Of a stretch of DNA of 64,000 nucleotides, positions 24,812-36,150 are shown one piece after another. Under the pieces are notes generated by a model. That model saw only the letters and a program-made list of their open reading frames with translations, made no database searches and was not told the DNA's origin. The translations under genes were made by a program, and so were the position numbers. This DNA is from Pelomyxa schiedti (taxonomy: Eukaryota; Evosea; Pelobiontida; Pelomyxidae). Numbering within the stretch: position 1 is the first letter of the stretch; the number at the start of each line of letters is the position of its first letter. Where the stretch lies: NCBI GenBank assembly GCA_020536535.1, contig JAHLWZ010000475.1:4979-68978 (forward strand). Direction: 5' to 3'.

Positions 24812-26395
24812 TCACAGGAGATAGGAGAAGTCCTGGCATGACGAAACAAATACACCAAACATGAAATCCATCACATGTGGGTTGCGTAAAACATCCTCAT
24901 GCTTGTTTTCAAGCTCCCCTGCAGATTCAAGTGTTGACTTTACTTTGGTGAGGAACATTGCAAGCCGGACTCCATTTTCTGATTCTTGGGTTGTTGATTT
25001 GCTATGCTCGGGTGTTGTGGTACAGGGAGGGCTCAACAGAGGTTCAACAGAGCTAAGAACAGAGCTAAACCGGGTGTGAACTGCCACAAGTAGCAACTGG
25101 GAAAACTGGAAACTGAACATGTTTAAGTAAAAATATTGCCCACATATGAGTGGGTTCGAACCTGGACAAGATTTGGAATGTCTTTCCAACCATAAACTGG
25201 AGTTCAGCAGATTCTCCAGACATGAAGTCAGGGGAATCTCGGAGGATGAAGGGGAGCACAGCGGAACCCTGGTTTGCAGTTCCCGTGCCTTCGACGGTGT
25301 CACACACTTGCGCAGCAAGCTGATTCAGATCCGCAAATGTTAATACTTTGTCCAGAGGCCATCTGTGGGTTCCATTAGAAGATGCCTGCTTCTTCAACTT
25401 GAGTACGTGCTAAACAGGTCTGAAACGATTTTTTTAGTCCTTCCTATCAATGTCTCAACAATGGAGTGGCACCACCTCTCAGTGATACCCAAAAATTGGG
25501 CTTGCAGTCCAGGCGTAATTGAAGGGTGTGAAGGCTATTGAAGGGTGTTGTGTGTTAGTTCCAGTACAGAAAAGTGAAATTGACCTGGTCACTTTCATTC
25601 AGACAGACAAGAGGTGGCAAATACACGCAGTTCGAGACAATATTGAGTTGAACTTGCATTAAGAGTGGGAGTAGACACTGAACGTAAGGAACCACTATCA
25701 GCAGCGTGATTGCTGTACGCGTTATGAACTGTAAGAGTGGTGTGGTTTCGTACAATTAATCTTCATTTCTTCCCAAAGCAATCTTCTTTCCTCCTTTGAT
25801 GCTTCCCTCATCTAAACAACTTTTGGCCTGAGTGAATTACCAACAAATTCGATTCCAAAGAATCACAAAGAAATTGACATACCCGGGCAGGAGAAGGCGG
25901 TGCCAACATTGCACAAACATGCGTAATACTCGTTTCAAGATGGCGCTTCACATTCTCGTTCCCAGCCACCTGAGCACTCCGAAAGTACAACTTCACTCTA
26001 TTGCACACAAAAGGGGGGGGGGGTGGGGGGGAACCTTTGAGTTCCACATTAAAAAAAACAACACACACCCAACGTATCTCACTAGTCAACACCAATACCC
26101 TCCCTCACACCCCAAAAACAGCAACAACAAAACGAGAAGAAATAAAAATCCATCAACACGCAGCGGCGGCTTAGGCCGGGGTACGCAACTTGGTCAGCGT
26201 CTTCGCCCTGTCGGCGCTGCGTTCAGACATGGCGCGGTCGGCGCCGGCGGCCATGTCGCCGATGGCCTTGGCCGCCACGGCCCCCGCGCCCACCACCACC
26301 GCGAGCCCCCCTACGTCCCACACCGCCCCGGCGCCGCGCACCGCTGCGTCCCCAAGCGCGCCAAGCAGCCCCGTCAAAAACCCGCCCCCGCTCAT
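24812..26395 (-). CDS. Hypothetical multi-exon protein, helical
   Basis: A set of minus-strand exons that seem to belong together. ATG 26395 gives a Gly/Ala-rich start (MSGGGFLTGLLGALGDAAVR). Splicing near 26185 could lead to KLYFRSAQVAGNENVKRHLE (about 25990-25930), then AKSCLDEGSIKGGKKIALGR (about 25830-25770), a Ser-rich piece near 25700, SITPGLQAQFLGITERWCHS (about 25520-25460), LDKVLTFADLNQLAAQVCDT (about 25350) and the last exon ending FVSSCQDFSYLL at 24812. Mostly helical in look. No domain recognised. The 74-residue first piece has its own stop and could be a separate small gene. Confidence 0.45.
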
Positions 26396-26671
26396 CGTCG
26401 TTTGTCGATTCCTTGTTGTTTTCTGATGTAACTCCTCAGCTCCAGTATCCTGAGGGACAAATTGGTGCCTGTAAGGAAACAGCTAGAGAGGTGGTTCCCT
26501 GCACTGTCCCCAACTGTCCCCCAATCTGCCAAAGGCAAATTTCCTCAGGGGACCACACTTCTTCACAGGGACCGACTGGGGGTCCAGATAAAGCCACAGA
26601 AGAATTCCTCAGATCGTTCTATTTTTTTTTTTTTTGAAGAACACAAGGTTCAAAAAATTCGTACTTGGAAA

Positions 26672-28529
26672 ATGAACGACCTCCGTTCTGCAGCTGTTCG
26701 ACGGGTTGACAACTTGGTTGGTCACATTACTGCCTCCCCGCTCAACAGGTGACTCCCATAACTTACGGTTTTGGTTACACCATTTAAGCCTCTTCCGGAC
26801 TTCCACCCAACCCCACATCACTTTCTCCCTCGAATTCAAATCACATACCTCGTATTAACCGCCAAGTAGCGTAAAGAAGACAGTGTTGGTGTTAGGCGGT
26901 GGACTTGTGGGAGGTGTATTGGCTGGTGACCTCAGCACTGATGACGACATTGTTGTGACTGTTGCCGATGCTTCTCCTGCCGCCCTTGCTCGTTTAAAAA
27001 CGGGTGTGTATCTCCACTGGGACTCACAACTATGTCTAGCAAAATTACATAATAAAACAGTCGGCGAGTGACCTAACTATCTTGTATTTTCGAAGCGTAC
27101 CCCAGATTGAACACGATAAAATTGGATTTGTCGGACAAAGCTGCTATCATTAAAGCTGTTGGCCCATTTGATATGGTTGTTGGCGCACTACCTTCTTGGC
27201 TTGGGTTTAATGCCCTAAGTGCGGTTGTGGAAGCTAATAAGAACTACGTTGACATCTCTTTTATGGAGGTAGTCACCCTTCAGCTTTCTTTGTCCCTCAC
27301 CTTTTTAAAAGCAAGACTACACCCAGCTTGACAGCATAGCAAAGGCTAAAGGAACTGTTGTTGTATGTGACTGTGGAGTTGGTCCTGGAATGTCTCATAT
27401 GAGTGCGTTTCTCTTCACCCTTGTAAGAGGATTCTTTCTAATCTCCATTTTTAATAGTGTGTGCCTATGGTTCGAAATTCTTCGTACCTGATGGTTGCGA
27501 AGATTGCATAATATACATTGGTGGTGTACCACTCTACCCGAAACCACCATTCAACTACAAAGTGCCTTTCTGTCCTCATGATGTTTTTGCTGAATACACA
27601 CGTGATTCAACAGTCGTTAGGAATGGCAAGGTGAAGAAAAAAGACCCCCATCATGTTATACTTACAGAACATTTAAGGTTCTCCGTGTTCCCGCGCTCAC
27701 GGAACTGGAGACTATTCTTCTTCCTATGGTTCCTGAAGGCAAACCCATGGAGGCATTTATCACAGATGGATTGCGTTCATTAACGCAGAAACCAATTGCT
27801 AAAAATATGGTAAAGTACCTAATTGGTAGGCTTATTTTTTTACCTGGTAGTGCACAGTGTGAAAAAACTCTCAGGTGGCCGGGATATCATAACTTTGTCC
27901 TGTCATTAAAGGATGCTGGCTTTTTCGGCATGGACCCAATAAAAATCACTTCCACTGTAAGTAATTTTCAATTTTTGTTCCTACTGTTCAGCTGTTTTCA
28001 CAGGGGCAAACTATTGTTCCTGATGCTGTTACATCTCAGCTCCTACTTCCTCACTGGAAGCAGAATCTTGATACAGACCCTGAGTGCACTGTATGACAGA
28101 TTTGTTTTTCCATTGCCCTCATATTAGTTGTAAAAGGTCATGCGTGTCCAACTGACTGGTATCGGCAATGAACGTTCTGGAGCACCTGGCAAAAGGTGCC
28201 GGATAACATTTGACCTGTTTGTTTCGACAGACATTTCGAGACCTGTCAGAAGGTACCCAAACATTAAATCCAATAACCTCAAACTCTTCCGCTTCTCCTT
28301 CTACTTCAACACTGGGCAGTCATTCACACTACTACATAGGTCTTCCATGGCTGTTTCTACCGGGTGCACATGTGCCCTTGTGGCCCGCATGGTCCTCCAT
28401 GGACAATATGCTGTTCCCGGAGTACATCCCCCAGAGGTTATTGGATTCCAGGACAACCTCTTTGAGCAATACACACAAGGAATGGCCTCGCGGGGTGTGA
28501 GGTGGAGCTGCACCAAGGAAATTCTCTGA
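26672..28529 (+). CDS. Saccharopine dehydrogenase / lysine 6-dehydrogenase family
   Basis: NAD(P)-dependent oxidoreductase of lysine metabolism. ATG 26672 begins MNDLRSAAVRR, and after a short intron the Rossmann loop reads KTVLVLGGGLVGGVLAGDLS (about 26880). Further exons give LDLSDKAAIIKAVGPFDMVV (about 27122), GALPSWLGFNALSAVVEANK, VVVCDCGVGPGMSHM (about 27360), YIGGVPLYPKPPFNYKVPF (about 27517), MVPEGKPMEAFITDGLRSL (27726), KTLRWPGYHNFVLSLKDAGF (about 27862) and PGVHPPEVIGFQDNLFEQY at the C-terminus (about 28420). About eight introns. The overall pattern resembles the bacterial/archaeal-type single-domain enzyme more than the animal bifunctional AASS. Direction (lysine making or breakdown) cannot be told from sequence. 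Confidence 0.85.
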
Positions 28530-28754
28530 TCGATCTGCCTTGGGCTTGATAGTTTCTCCTACAATGCACCTCCAAAAGACGAAAACAAGACAAACAAAAC
28601 TCCACAGGCGCGAAAATTGTCCCTGGACATTTAGTGCTTTCTTGTTTTGGAAAGGCAATTCAAGCAAGTTCACTACTTTTTTTTTGTTGCTGCGATCTTG
28701 CCAGGGAAAACAGACAACCAAAAGAATAAACGGGCTCGTTGGAAACGCACCGAG

Positions 28755-30668
28755 ATGAGCACAGGAGATCCAGAGGCCAATACGCGCTGTGCCAAACCAC
28801 ATAAATGTTTTTTCCCAGATGTGTACCCCGAGGTCGCTGACGACCAACACGAACCTAGTTGTTGTGGTAAATGCTGGGGCAACAGGTTGGTTTTTTTTTT
28901 TATCCATTGCTCTTCTCTCTCTCTCTTTTTTGTTGACAGAAACCAACTCGAACATTTTTTTTTATCTTTCAGGTTCGTGGGGCTTATCGTGTTGTGTCTT
29001 CTTCAACTTTTTGCAATGATAGACAGAGCACTCCCTTCTTCAATGAAGGATACCATAAAAGAGGATTTGGATCTCAGTGACTTCCAAACAGGTTTCTACT
29101 TGCTGTATTTATTCTATTCTTATCTATACGTAGGAGTCATTTTTACTGGTTTTGTTATCGTCAATGTCGTTGCATCTACATTTTTTGGCCATTTAGTTGA
29201 TAAAGGATTTTCAAGAAAGGTACTCAACAATCTAAATATGCTCATTCTTATCAACATAGCTTCTTCTTTCCTGCGGCATGGTCGCATGGTCTATTGCAGC
29301 CTGTTGTACGGCGTTATGTAACAATTTTGTTCAACTTATGATTCCCAGAGCAATAGTCGGTGTGGGTGAAGGTACATGTTCTACATAGTTATTATTCTTC
29401 TTCTTACATTCTCTTCCTAAAGCCTCCCTTGCGGCAGTTCTTCCCCCCCTTATCTGTGACTACTTCCCACCACATCAAGTATCAAAAGCCCTTTCTACCA
29501 CCTATACCATGATTCCAGTTGGCACAGCCCTATCATATGTGCTTGGGGGATATCTTTCTGGCATCATTGGTTGGCGGCTTGCTTTTGTTGTGAGCGGCGC
29601 ACCCGGGATAATGGTATTTGCTGTATTGCTCTTGAAGACACCCGTAAAAGGGAATTATGAAGATGCTGCGGCAAAGAAAAGCACACCTCCTGGAGGTATA
29701 GAAGGACTGAAGGTACTCATGTTTACAAGGTCGTTAGTGACTTGGCCTTAAGATTTTATTGACTACTCCATCTTGGGTTGCTCTTCTCATAGGACGTCTT
29801 GGCACGGCCTTTTGTACAGGCGCAATGACAGATTGGCTCCCAACTTATTTCCTAAGGTGCTTGTTTATTTGTTATATTAACATATATCTTCTTCCACCTA
29901 GCTATTAATAAAACAAAAACACTGATTTACGAACCCCCAAACCACACTCCCCCTCTCACAGAACCTTCAATCTAGAGGAAGGACAAGTTGGATTGATTGT
30001 TGGGTTCATTGTGCTTTGTGGTGGTTTCCTTGGGACTATTTGTGGAAGCCTTATTGGAGATTTTGCGCGCAGGTGCATGAGGCAGCCTTATTTCTTTGTT
30101 AGCTTTCTTGCAGCTTTCCTTACAGCTAGCTTGGTTACCACCTATCTCTTGCTTGAGAATAAGTGGGTGTCCTTATCTTTCGCATTTGTTGCGACTATCT
30201 GCCTCTTTTTAGCACTTGGTGGGATACTTCTATAATACACTCTAAACTAATCGTCTTTCAAAGGCCCACTGGGTGCGATATTGAATAATTGTGTTGCTGC
30301 AAATCTCAGGGGAAGAGCTAACAGGTGTGATCTTATCCACAAACTCTGTGAATAACAAAAACAGTTATGAGGCCCTTTTTGTCTGTATCTTGGGAGCTTC
30401 ATACAGCTCTGCCGCTGTGGTATGGAAAACAAATCCAACTACTTGACACTCATACATTGTGCAGGGGGCAGTTTCAGATGCCACTGGCAATGTTGCATAC
30501 GGGCTTCTTTTAGTGCCTTGCATGTTGCTGATACCCATAGTTGTTTGGTGTATAGCTTGGCTGTTTATCAAGCAGGACACCTCTGGTGAAACCTACAGAG
30601 AGAAAACAGAAGCAGAAAAAAAAGATACAAAGCGCAACGAATTGACTGGCCTAGTTTCAGAACATTAA
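28755..30668 (+). CDS. Major facilitator transporter, Spinster-like
   Basis: Twelve-helix MFS carrier, closest in look to the Spinster (Spns) family of sphingolipid and lysolipid transporters. ATG 28755 gives a cytosolic Cys-rich N-terminus (HEPSCCGKCWGNR), then helix 1 GLIVLCLLQLFAMIDRALPS. Next come the family segment DTIKEDLDLSDFQTGFYLLY, VGVGEASLAAVLPPLICDYF split by an intron near 29370-29422, SYVLGGYLSGIIGWRLAFVV, and the C-terminal half from LLTTPSWVALLIGRLGTAF (about 29760) to LFIKQDTSGE and a charged tail ending GLVSEH. About eight short introns. Substrate unknown. Confidence 0.82.
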
Positions 30669-30732
30669 TAATTTAAAGCACGTTCTTCTGTACTTGTTTA
30701 CGTGACAACAAGAAAAAATTTGTTATTTTTGC

Positions 30733-32409
30733 TCAGTCAAAATGGACAGTTGAGCTTGCGGAAAATCTAGAATTGAGAGTGCCAGCTTCCTTTACAAGTT
30801 TATGTGCAAGTGATTGGTCAATGTGGGTGCTCTGAAGGTCCCGTTCTCTTTGAGGAATATGTGAGTGTTTTTTGAGACTGTGTCTGAAGGAGATAGCAAA
30901 CCTGTCGAAATACGGTTCATAGCCATCATCTGCCTTCTTTTGAAGTTCCTTCTTTCTGCCATAGAAAGAGAGTTCCTCTGGGGAAATACCACTGCGTGCA
31001 ACAGTTTCCCCACGTGAAACCTTCTCAGAGTATTCCTCAACAAGTGATTTACTTCGGTATTTCCTCTGGAAAAGTGATGTCGGAATCGGAAGTAATTGAT
31101 GAGGGGAAAGTACATTATAAATATCCATAAGCTTTTTCGCTTCCATTTCCTGTTTTGATAAGGGTGCCTCTCCTTCCACCCGGCTTTTCTACAAGTCACT
31201 CAGAAACAGAAGGCAAACTTAAAACGGTTACCTTAGGACCTGTGGGTTGTTCAGGCTCACTGCCAGGGATTCTCTTGCGTATTATACCTTCTTCTCGCTC
31301 CTTTGCCTTCCGAGCCCTAAAAATTAATCACCATTTTGGGTAAACAAGGGTAAGGCCTAAAGCATACTTATCAGCCGGTGTGTCAGTCCATACACTCGAA
31401 TCACCTATCTCTAAGCTGTTTTTCCGGAATTGACGTGGCTTACCCAAGACAGCTATCAAGAAATAAACAGGAGGTCAGTTTTAAAGATAAACTTCTACAC
31501 ATACTTTTCTGTGTCCTTTCCTTAGGTATGGAAAGCATCCAATCCGGCCGTTTCAGTTTGTCATCCTTTAAGAGTAAGGGAAATCACCTAGGTAGAGTTC
31601 AGGTACCTCAGTAGGCAGTTCACCCTTCACCCGCAGCCATTCTTGCTTTGCCCATCTGGCCTCTTCCTCCTCAGTCGGCAATTGCTGCAGTGCAAGCCTC
31701 TGGTGGGAACGAGGGTCACTAACCGGACAGGGTCCAATGATAACATTTCTCGTTGGTGCAACCGAACTGGTCTGAACCATAACGAAGGTAAAATCAGCAT
31801 AACCACATTTACCCCATCAACAAAATAAAGAACAAACAAAACCAATAAAAATAACCAAACAAAAACAAAAAGGAACAACGAGCGTTTGTACCCAAAACCA
31901 ACACCACAACAACCACAAAAATTCTAGGAGGCAAACAAAACGGAAACAAAAACGGGGGGGGGGGGGGGGGGGGGGAAAAAAAAAAAAAAAAGTAAGCAAA
32001 CAGGGGGGTTTCGTGTCGACTCCTCACCGCTGCTGCTCATGTGCCCGTGTTGTTGATGTTGTTGGCGCGCGCCCCCACCGATCCCCGGGTCCTTCGGCTC
32101 CTCGCCCTCGCCCTCGCCGTCGCCGTCGCCGCTGGCCCCGCCGCCTCTCCCTGCGCCCTGTGCCGCGTCCGGCCTCGCCCTCCCTGGGCCCCTGCCTCCG
32201 CTGTCCTCCGCGTCGTGGTGTTCCGTGCTCCTATGGGTGGTGCTGCTGCTGCTGCTCGTGGTGGTGGCGGTCGTGGTGGGCCTGCTGGGGAGGGCACTGC
32301 TACTTGGGCTTACAGGTTTTTCTTTGGGTGTTTCTGTGCCCAGGAGATCATCCAGGGAGGGACCCATTACCCGCCGTCTCGCGTTTGCCGCCGGCTTGGG
32401 TCCCAACAT
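30733..32409 (-). CDS. GPALPP1: GPALPP1/DUF3752 family protein
   Basis: The hallmark DUF3752 block is split over exons: LKRPDWMLSIPKERTQKS (about 31560-31505), VLGKPRQFRKNSLEIGDSSV then WTDTPADK (about 31448-31375), and ARKAKEREEGIIRKRIPG. The N-terminal exon from ATG 32409 (MLGPKPAANARRRVMGPS) is GC-rich and Ser/Thr/Gly low complexity; a later exon carries a GPALPP-like box, VIIGPCPVSDP (about 31735). The last exon ends SASSTVHFD. Function of the family is unknown; charged helical C-terminus. The intron between the first two exons contains a 20-plus G run followed by a long A run (31955-31991). Confidence 0.82.
31955..31991. repeat. G-run followed by A-run inside an intron
   Basis: A homopolymer of more than 20 G is followed directly by about 17 A on the plus strand, so C then T tracts lie in the minus-strand intron of the GPALPP1 gene. 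The T-then-C order gives a pyrimidine tract upstream of the acceptor. Run length may vary or be misassembled. Confidence 0.9.
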
Positions 32410-32689
32410 CGTAATTTTCCTAAACAATGATGAGCTTGGAACTTTTCTTGTACTGTGCAAACACTACGGGTCTGCTCCATGTTCAGCCTGTCTCAGTGTA
32501 CCAGAGGGAGGAAATAGGCGAGTTTGGTCAAGTGGATCTGGCAATTTGGCAATTACCTCAACACTGTGCCCAAGTTGCTAATTCCCTTTCTGGAAAACAT
32601 GTACTGTTCTCTGGAACATAAAACAGGAAAGTGTGCCTTGTTTGTTTGCATAATAACCAAAACAAACCCAGGCAGTACAACGCCCCACA

Positions 32690-35600
32690 ATGCAAGCAAA
32701 CACCGAAGCGCAAGGCAGCCAGGGACAACTGGCTGAAGATGCACTCTTTGAAGTTCCAGAAAGCAAGCGGTTCCGCCCCACAAACTCCACCAGCTCGGCC
32801 GAGCCACGACCTTGCTTGCCATTGGTGCCGCAGCCTGAAGTAACTGTGCCAGAGCAATACACACTCCAACCACAGGCCCACACAGAGGCCACATCCACGG
32901 CAGAAACCCCACCAGGGACCAACAGCGGCCCAACAGCTACAGATAGCCCACTTTCTCGGAAGATCAGATTTAAGTCCTCCAATCTCCCAGTGTAAGTCCC
33001 GCCGGTTAAGTTTTTCGTCTTTTTAAACCTTGTGTTCACACAGGGCACATGACATCTGTCCACCACAATCTTGCACCGAGAGAATCAACCACAGGCGGAC
33101 TGTTCGGCTAGGCACACAGAGGTCCTCCGAGGACCAAGTGTTTGAGGCATTCTACCGGTTCTACAAGGTGCTTGGGGATGTTGACCAAGTGTGCGGCCGA
33201 AACCTCAAACACAGATTCCTTGAGTTCATTCTGTGTGGGGAACAGAGTGTCGGCAAGTCCCTCATCGTCGAGCGTCTCGTCGGGGTATTTCTTCTCCCCT
33301 CCCCCTCCGCCCCTCCCCTTTAGTTAACTCGAAGACCAGTTCCCGCTGAACATTGTGGGACACAACCAAGGCACAAGGCTGCCACTTCGAGTCGAACTTC
33401 TGCACGACGATAATGTGCCTGAGTATGCTTGCACTTTGAGTGAGTGATTCAGCATTCCCATTACAAAACTTTTTTTTGTATTTATTTCGGCGTTTTTATA
33501 TATATTGAATTTAGCTATTTTGCGATTTTATGCACTAACTGGTATCAAACGAAAAGATTATCACAACATCAAATTCACCGAGATTCAGGCTGCAATCACC
33601 AAGCTTAACTTGGAGGCACCACAGGTGACTGACAAGCCAATCGTGTTGACTGTGAGATCCAAGAAGGTGAGAAACTTGGCTTTCATTGATCTTCCTGGAC
33701 TGTTTTCTGTTGGTGTGTTGACTCGATCATTGATTGCATCTGAATAAATTCTTTCATCAGGTACAACAGGGCAGGGATCGCGAGACGCAATCAAAGCACT
33801 GGTTGCGAATTATGCTAAAAGAGACAATGTTATCCCAGTGGTTGTCATGGAGCCGAGGGACTATGCCACCCAGGGCGTCATTGCTTTTCTCGATGACAAA
33901 GTGCCCACCTGGAAGAAGAAAAGCATCGTAGTGATGAACAAAATGTACTCTTTATTCACACAATACAGCAATATGAATTTCCAATGCAGGGATAAAGCTG
34001 AAACCAGCTACACATCCGCAGCAATGTTGCAAAGCGACCTTCTCCAACAATACTTTGACTGTGGAGTGCAAGTGTTTTTGCTCGCCTTGAAGAACGCTGA
34101 GCGCCGTAACCTGACATTTGAGGATCTCAACGAGATTTTGGTGGGAGCAAACCAATGCGAAGCAGACTTCTTCCAAGTACAAATGATACTCTTCACATTT
34201 TTTGACACTGAAGCAAGAAATACTATGACGGACTTGAAGGCAAGCTTGACCGGGATAGACTTGAAAAAATAACTGGACTTGGGAAATTGGAAGTCCACTT
34301 GCGTCAGGTCTTGCTCTCCTTTTAAAGTTCAGTACCTCACACTATCAAGATTATGTGGGACAACGTCATGAATGAACTACCTTTTCTTGAGGATACCATT
34401 CGACAGGAAAAGGCTGACATCACTGCAGATGTAATTGATCTCCATCTCTCCACCCTTCTCCCTGACCAAAATATTTCTCTTCAGATGCGTTATCTGAGTG
34501 CTAAAGACAAGGATCTCACCTGCAGGCTCATGGAAATGGTGTATAAGATATCTTTGAAAATCATTGAGTTGCACTCCTTTTCTCTTTACTAATATTACTC
34601 ACTCCTATTGGTTGGCAGTTACCTCAATGGGACATGTGCCGTTCAAGAAAGGCGCATTTCTCAGGGTAAAACTCTCGTTGACGAACTAACTGAGTACATT
34701 GATCATGGAGAGTTTTCGAAAAAGTAAAGCCCTTCGAATAATTTCCAACAGTTGACATCATAAACAGATGGTTGAATGAATTCTCTGCCGAGGAGAAGAG
34801 CTGGCAAGAATTTCTCATTTCCAACTTTTTGGGGACTGGGGTTACAGGAGAAGGCACTCCGGTAGCGGCGGGGGACAATTCAGCCCCTCCCCGACAGGTT
34901 ACTGACTCGGCTCATGGACTACAGATTCAGTATGCAGATCTACATCTTGTTGGTGGAAAGCAGTTTCAACGACTCAAAGATTTTCTTGGTGTTGCATTGA
35001 TCCAGTTCGTAAAGGCACGCATTACCCCGAGTTTTTTTTTTATAACCCTGATCGATTTCTAGTCTAGTGTCAACAACGAAGCTCTTGTGAGTTCAATTGG
35101 TCACCTGTTGGATACTACCACCAGTGAAGACTGGGAACACGCAGTCAGCGATATTGTAAAATATTGTGTGGGAGTTTCGCTCCACCCCGCCATGAACTGG
35201 TTTTGCCGGGTAAATGGTACCAATGAAAAGAGTGTTCTAATGTACCTTCTCAGCATGCAGGAGACATCTTGTACAGTTTGCTAGATATAGCACTGATAGA
35301 CCTGAGCAATTATGGAGCTGGTGCTAAATTATTCAAAGACCTCAAGGACGTGTTCAAATCAGGCTTGCGCGTTTACTACAAAGAGTTCATCTCCTCTCTG
35401 GTGACCAAGGCCAGCGATTCGTATGCGCCTCTCTCCCTAACCTTGAACCATTAATACATTCACTGTTAGCGTTCAAACTGCAACAACACCCATGTATACG
35501 TTTGTGCAGCACAACCTGACTCGTCGCTTGAGTAAAATCATCTTTCCCTCAACCACTGATTCAAGAGAGCTCTTGAGTAAAACAACTACTTCGTCTTCCT

Positions 35601-36075
35601 CTTTGGAGGAGGAAGGGGAGCCGGCACCCACACTGAGTTCCACTAAAACAGACTCTGGAGAGCTGTTCAAGGGTGGATGTTTAGACCTGAGGATGGGGAA
35701 GGGAACAGAAATCCCATTCGACAGGACTGCCAAAGTCAACACCGAAGCTGTGGAAAGAATATCCAATGCCAGCAGTAAATACATTTTTTCATTGTGTGTG
35801 TTCCGGAAAACATTGGCAATTTCCATCTAACCTCGCTCAGGATAATGCTACTCCTGCCACATGCTGAGGCACATTTCAATGAGTACATGTTTCTGTCCTT
35901 CAAAAGAGACCTCCCCCTAAAACTCATGCTGTATGCTGTGCAGAGTGATCCCTGGTTGGCTTTGTACAACATGACGAGTAAGGAAGCTAAAGATGAGTAT
36001 GATGCCCTTGTCGTGCAGGAGAAGAGTTATGACGAACTTCTGACCCGCATTGATGCCCTCAAGCACGCATTGTAG
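32690..36075 (+). CDS. Dynamin-family GTPase
   Basis: Large membrane-remodelling GTPase. ATG 32690 begins a roughly 100-residue disordered leader. The GTPase domain has G1 GEQSVGKS (about 33238), a switch region near DQFPLNIVGHNQGTRLPLR, G3 DLPGL (about 33690) and G4 NKMD, formed by splicing at about 33942/33990. After G3 the frame continues through a splice to GTTGQGSRDAIKALV and EPRDYATQGVIAFLDDKVP. A middle/stalk region and GED-like C-terminus follow (WEHAVSDIVKYCVGVSLHPA; IMLLLPHAEAHFNEYMFLSF; end LLTRIDALKHAL). About ten introns. No PH domain or transmembrane helix seen. Likely acts in vesicle scission or organelle division; G1 has Val where the usual Ser or Ala sits. Confidence 0.85.
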
Positions 36076-36150
36076 CATTTAAAAATACAAGGGTGAATGT
36101 AACAAAACAATTTGGGCCTTGTGTTTCTGTTTATTTTTTTTCTTTTCATT

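Noticed and set aside
25140-25165. tRNA B-box-like GGTTCGAACC
   Set aside because: No matching A box or cloverleaf nearby; it lies in a plausible coding exon.
28332-28955. 207-codon minus-strand frame
   Set aside because: Overlaps the ends of the saccharopine dehydrogenase and transporter genes and shows no domain.
33900-33990. Dynamin missing its G4 motif
   Set aside because: Unspliced reading gives MNKMY, but removing the GTACTC...TGCAG intron restores NKMD.
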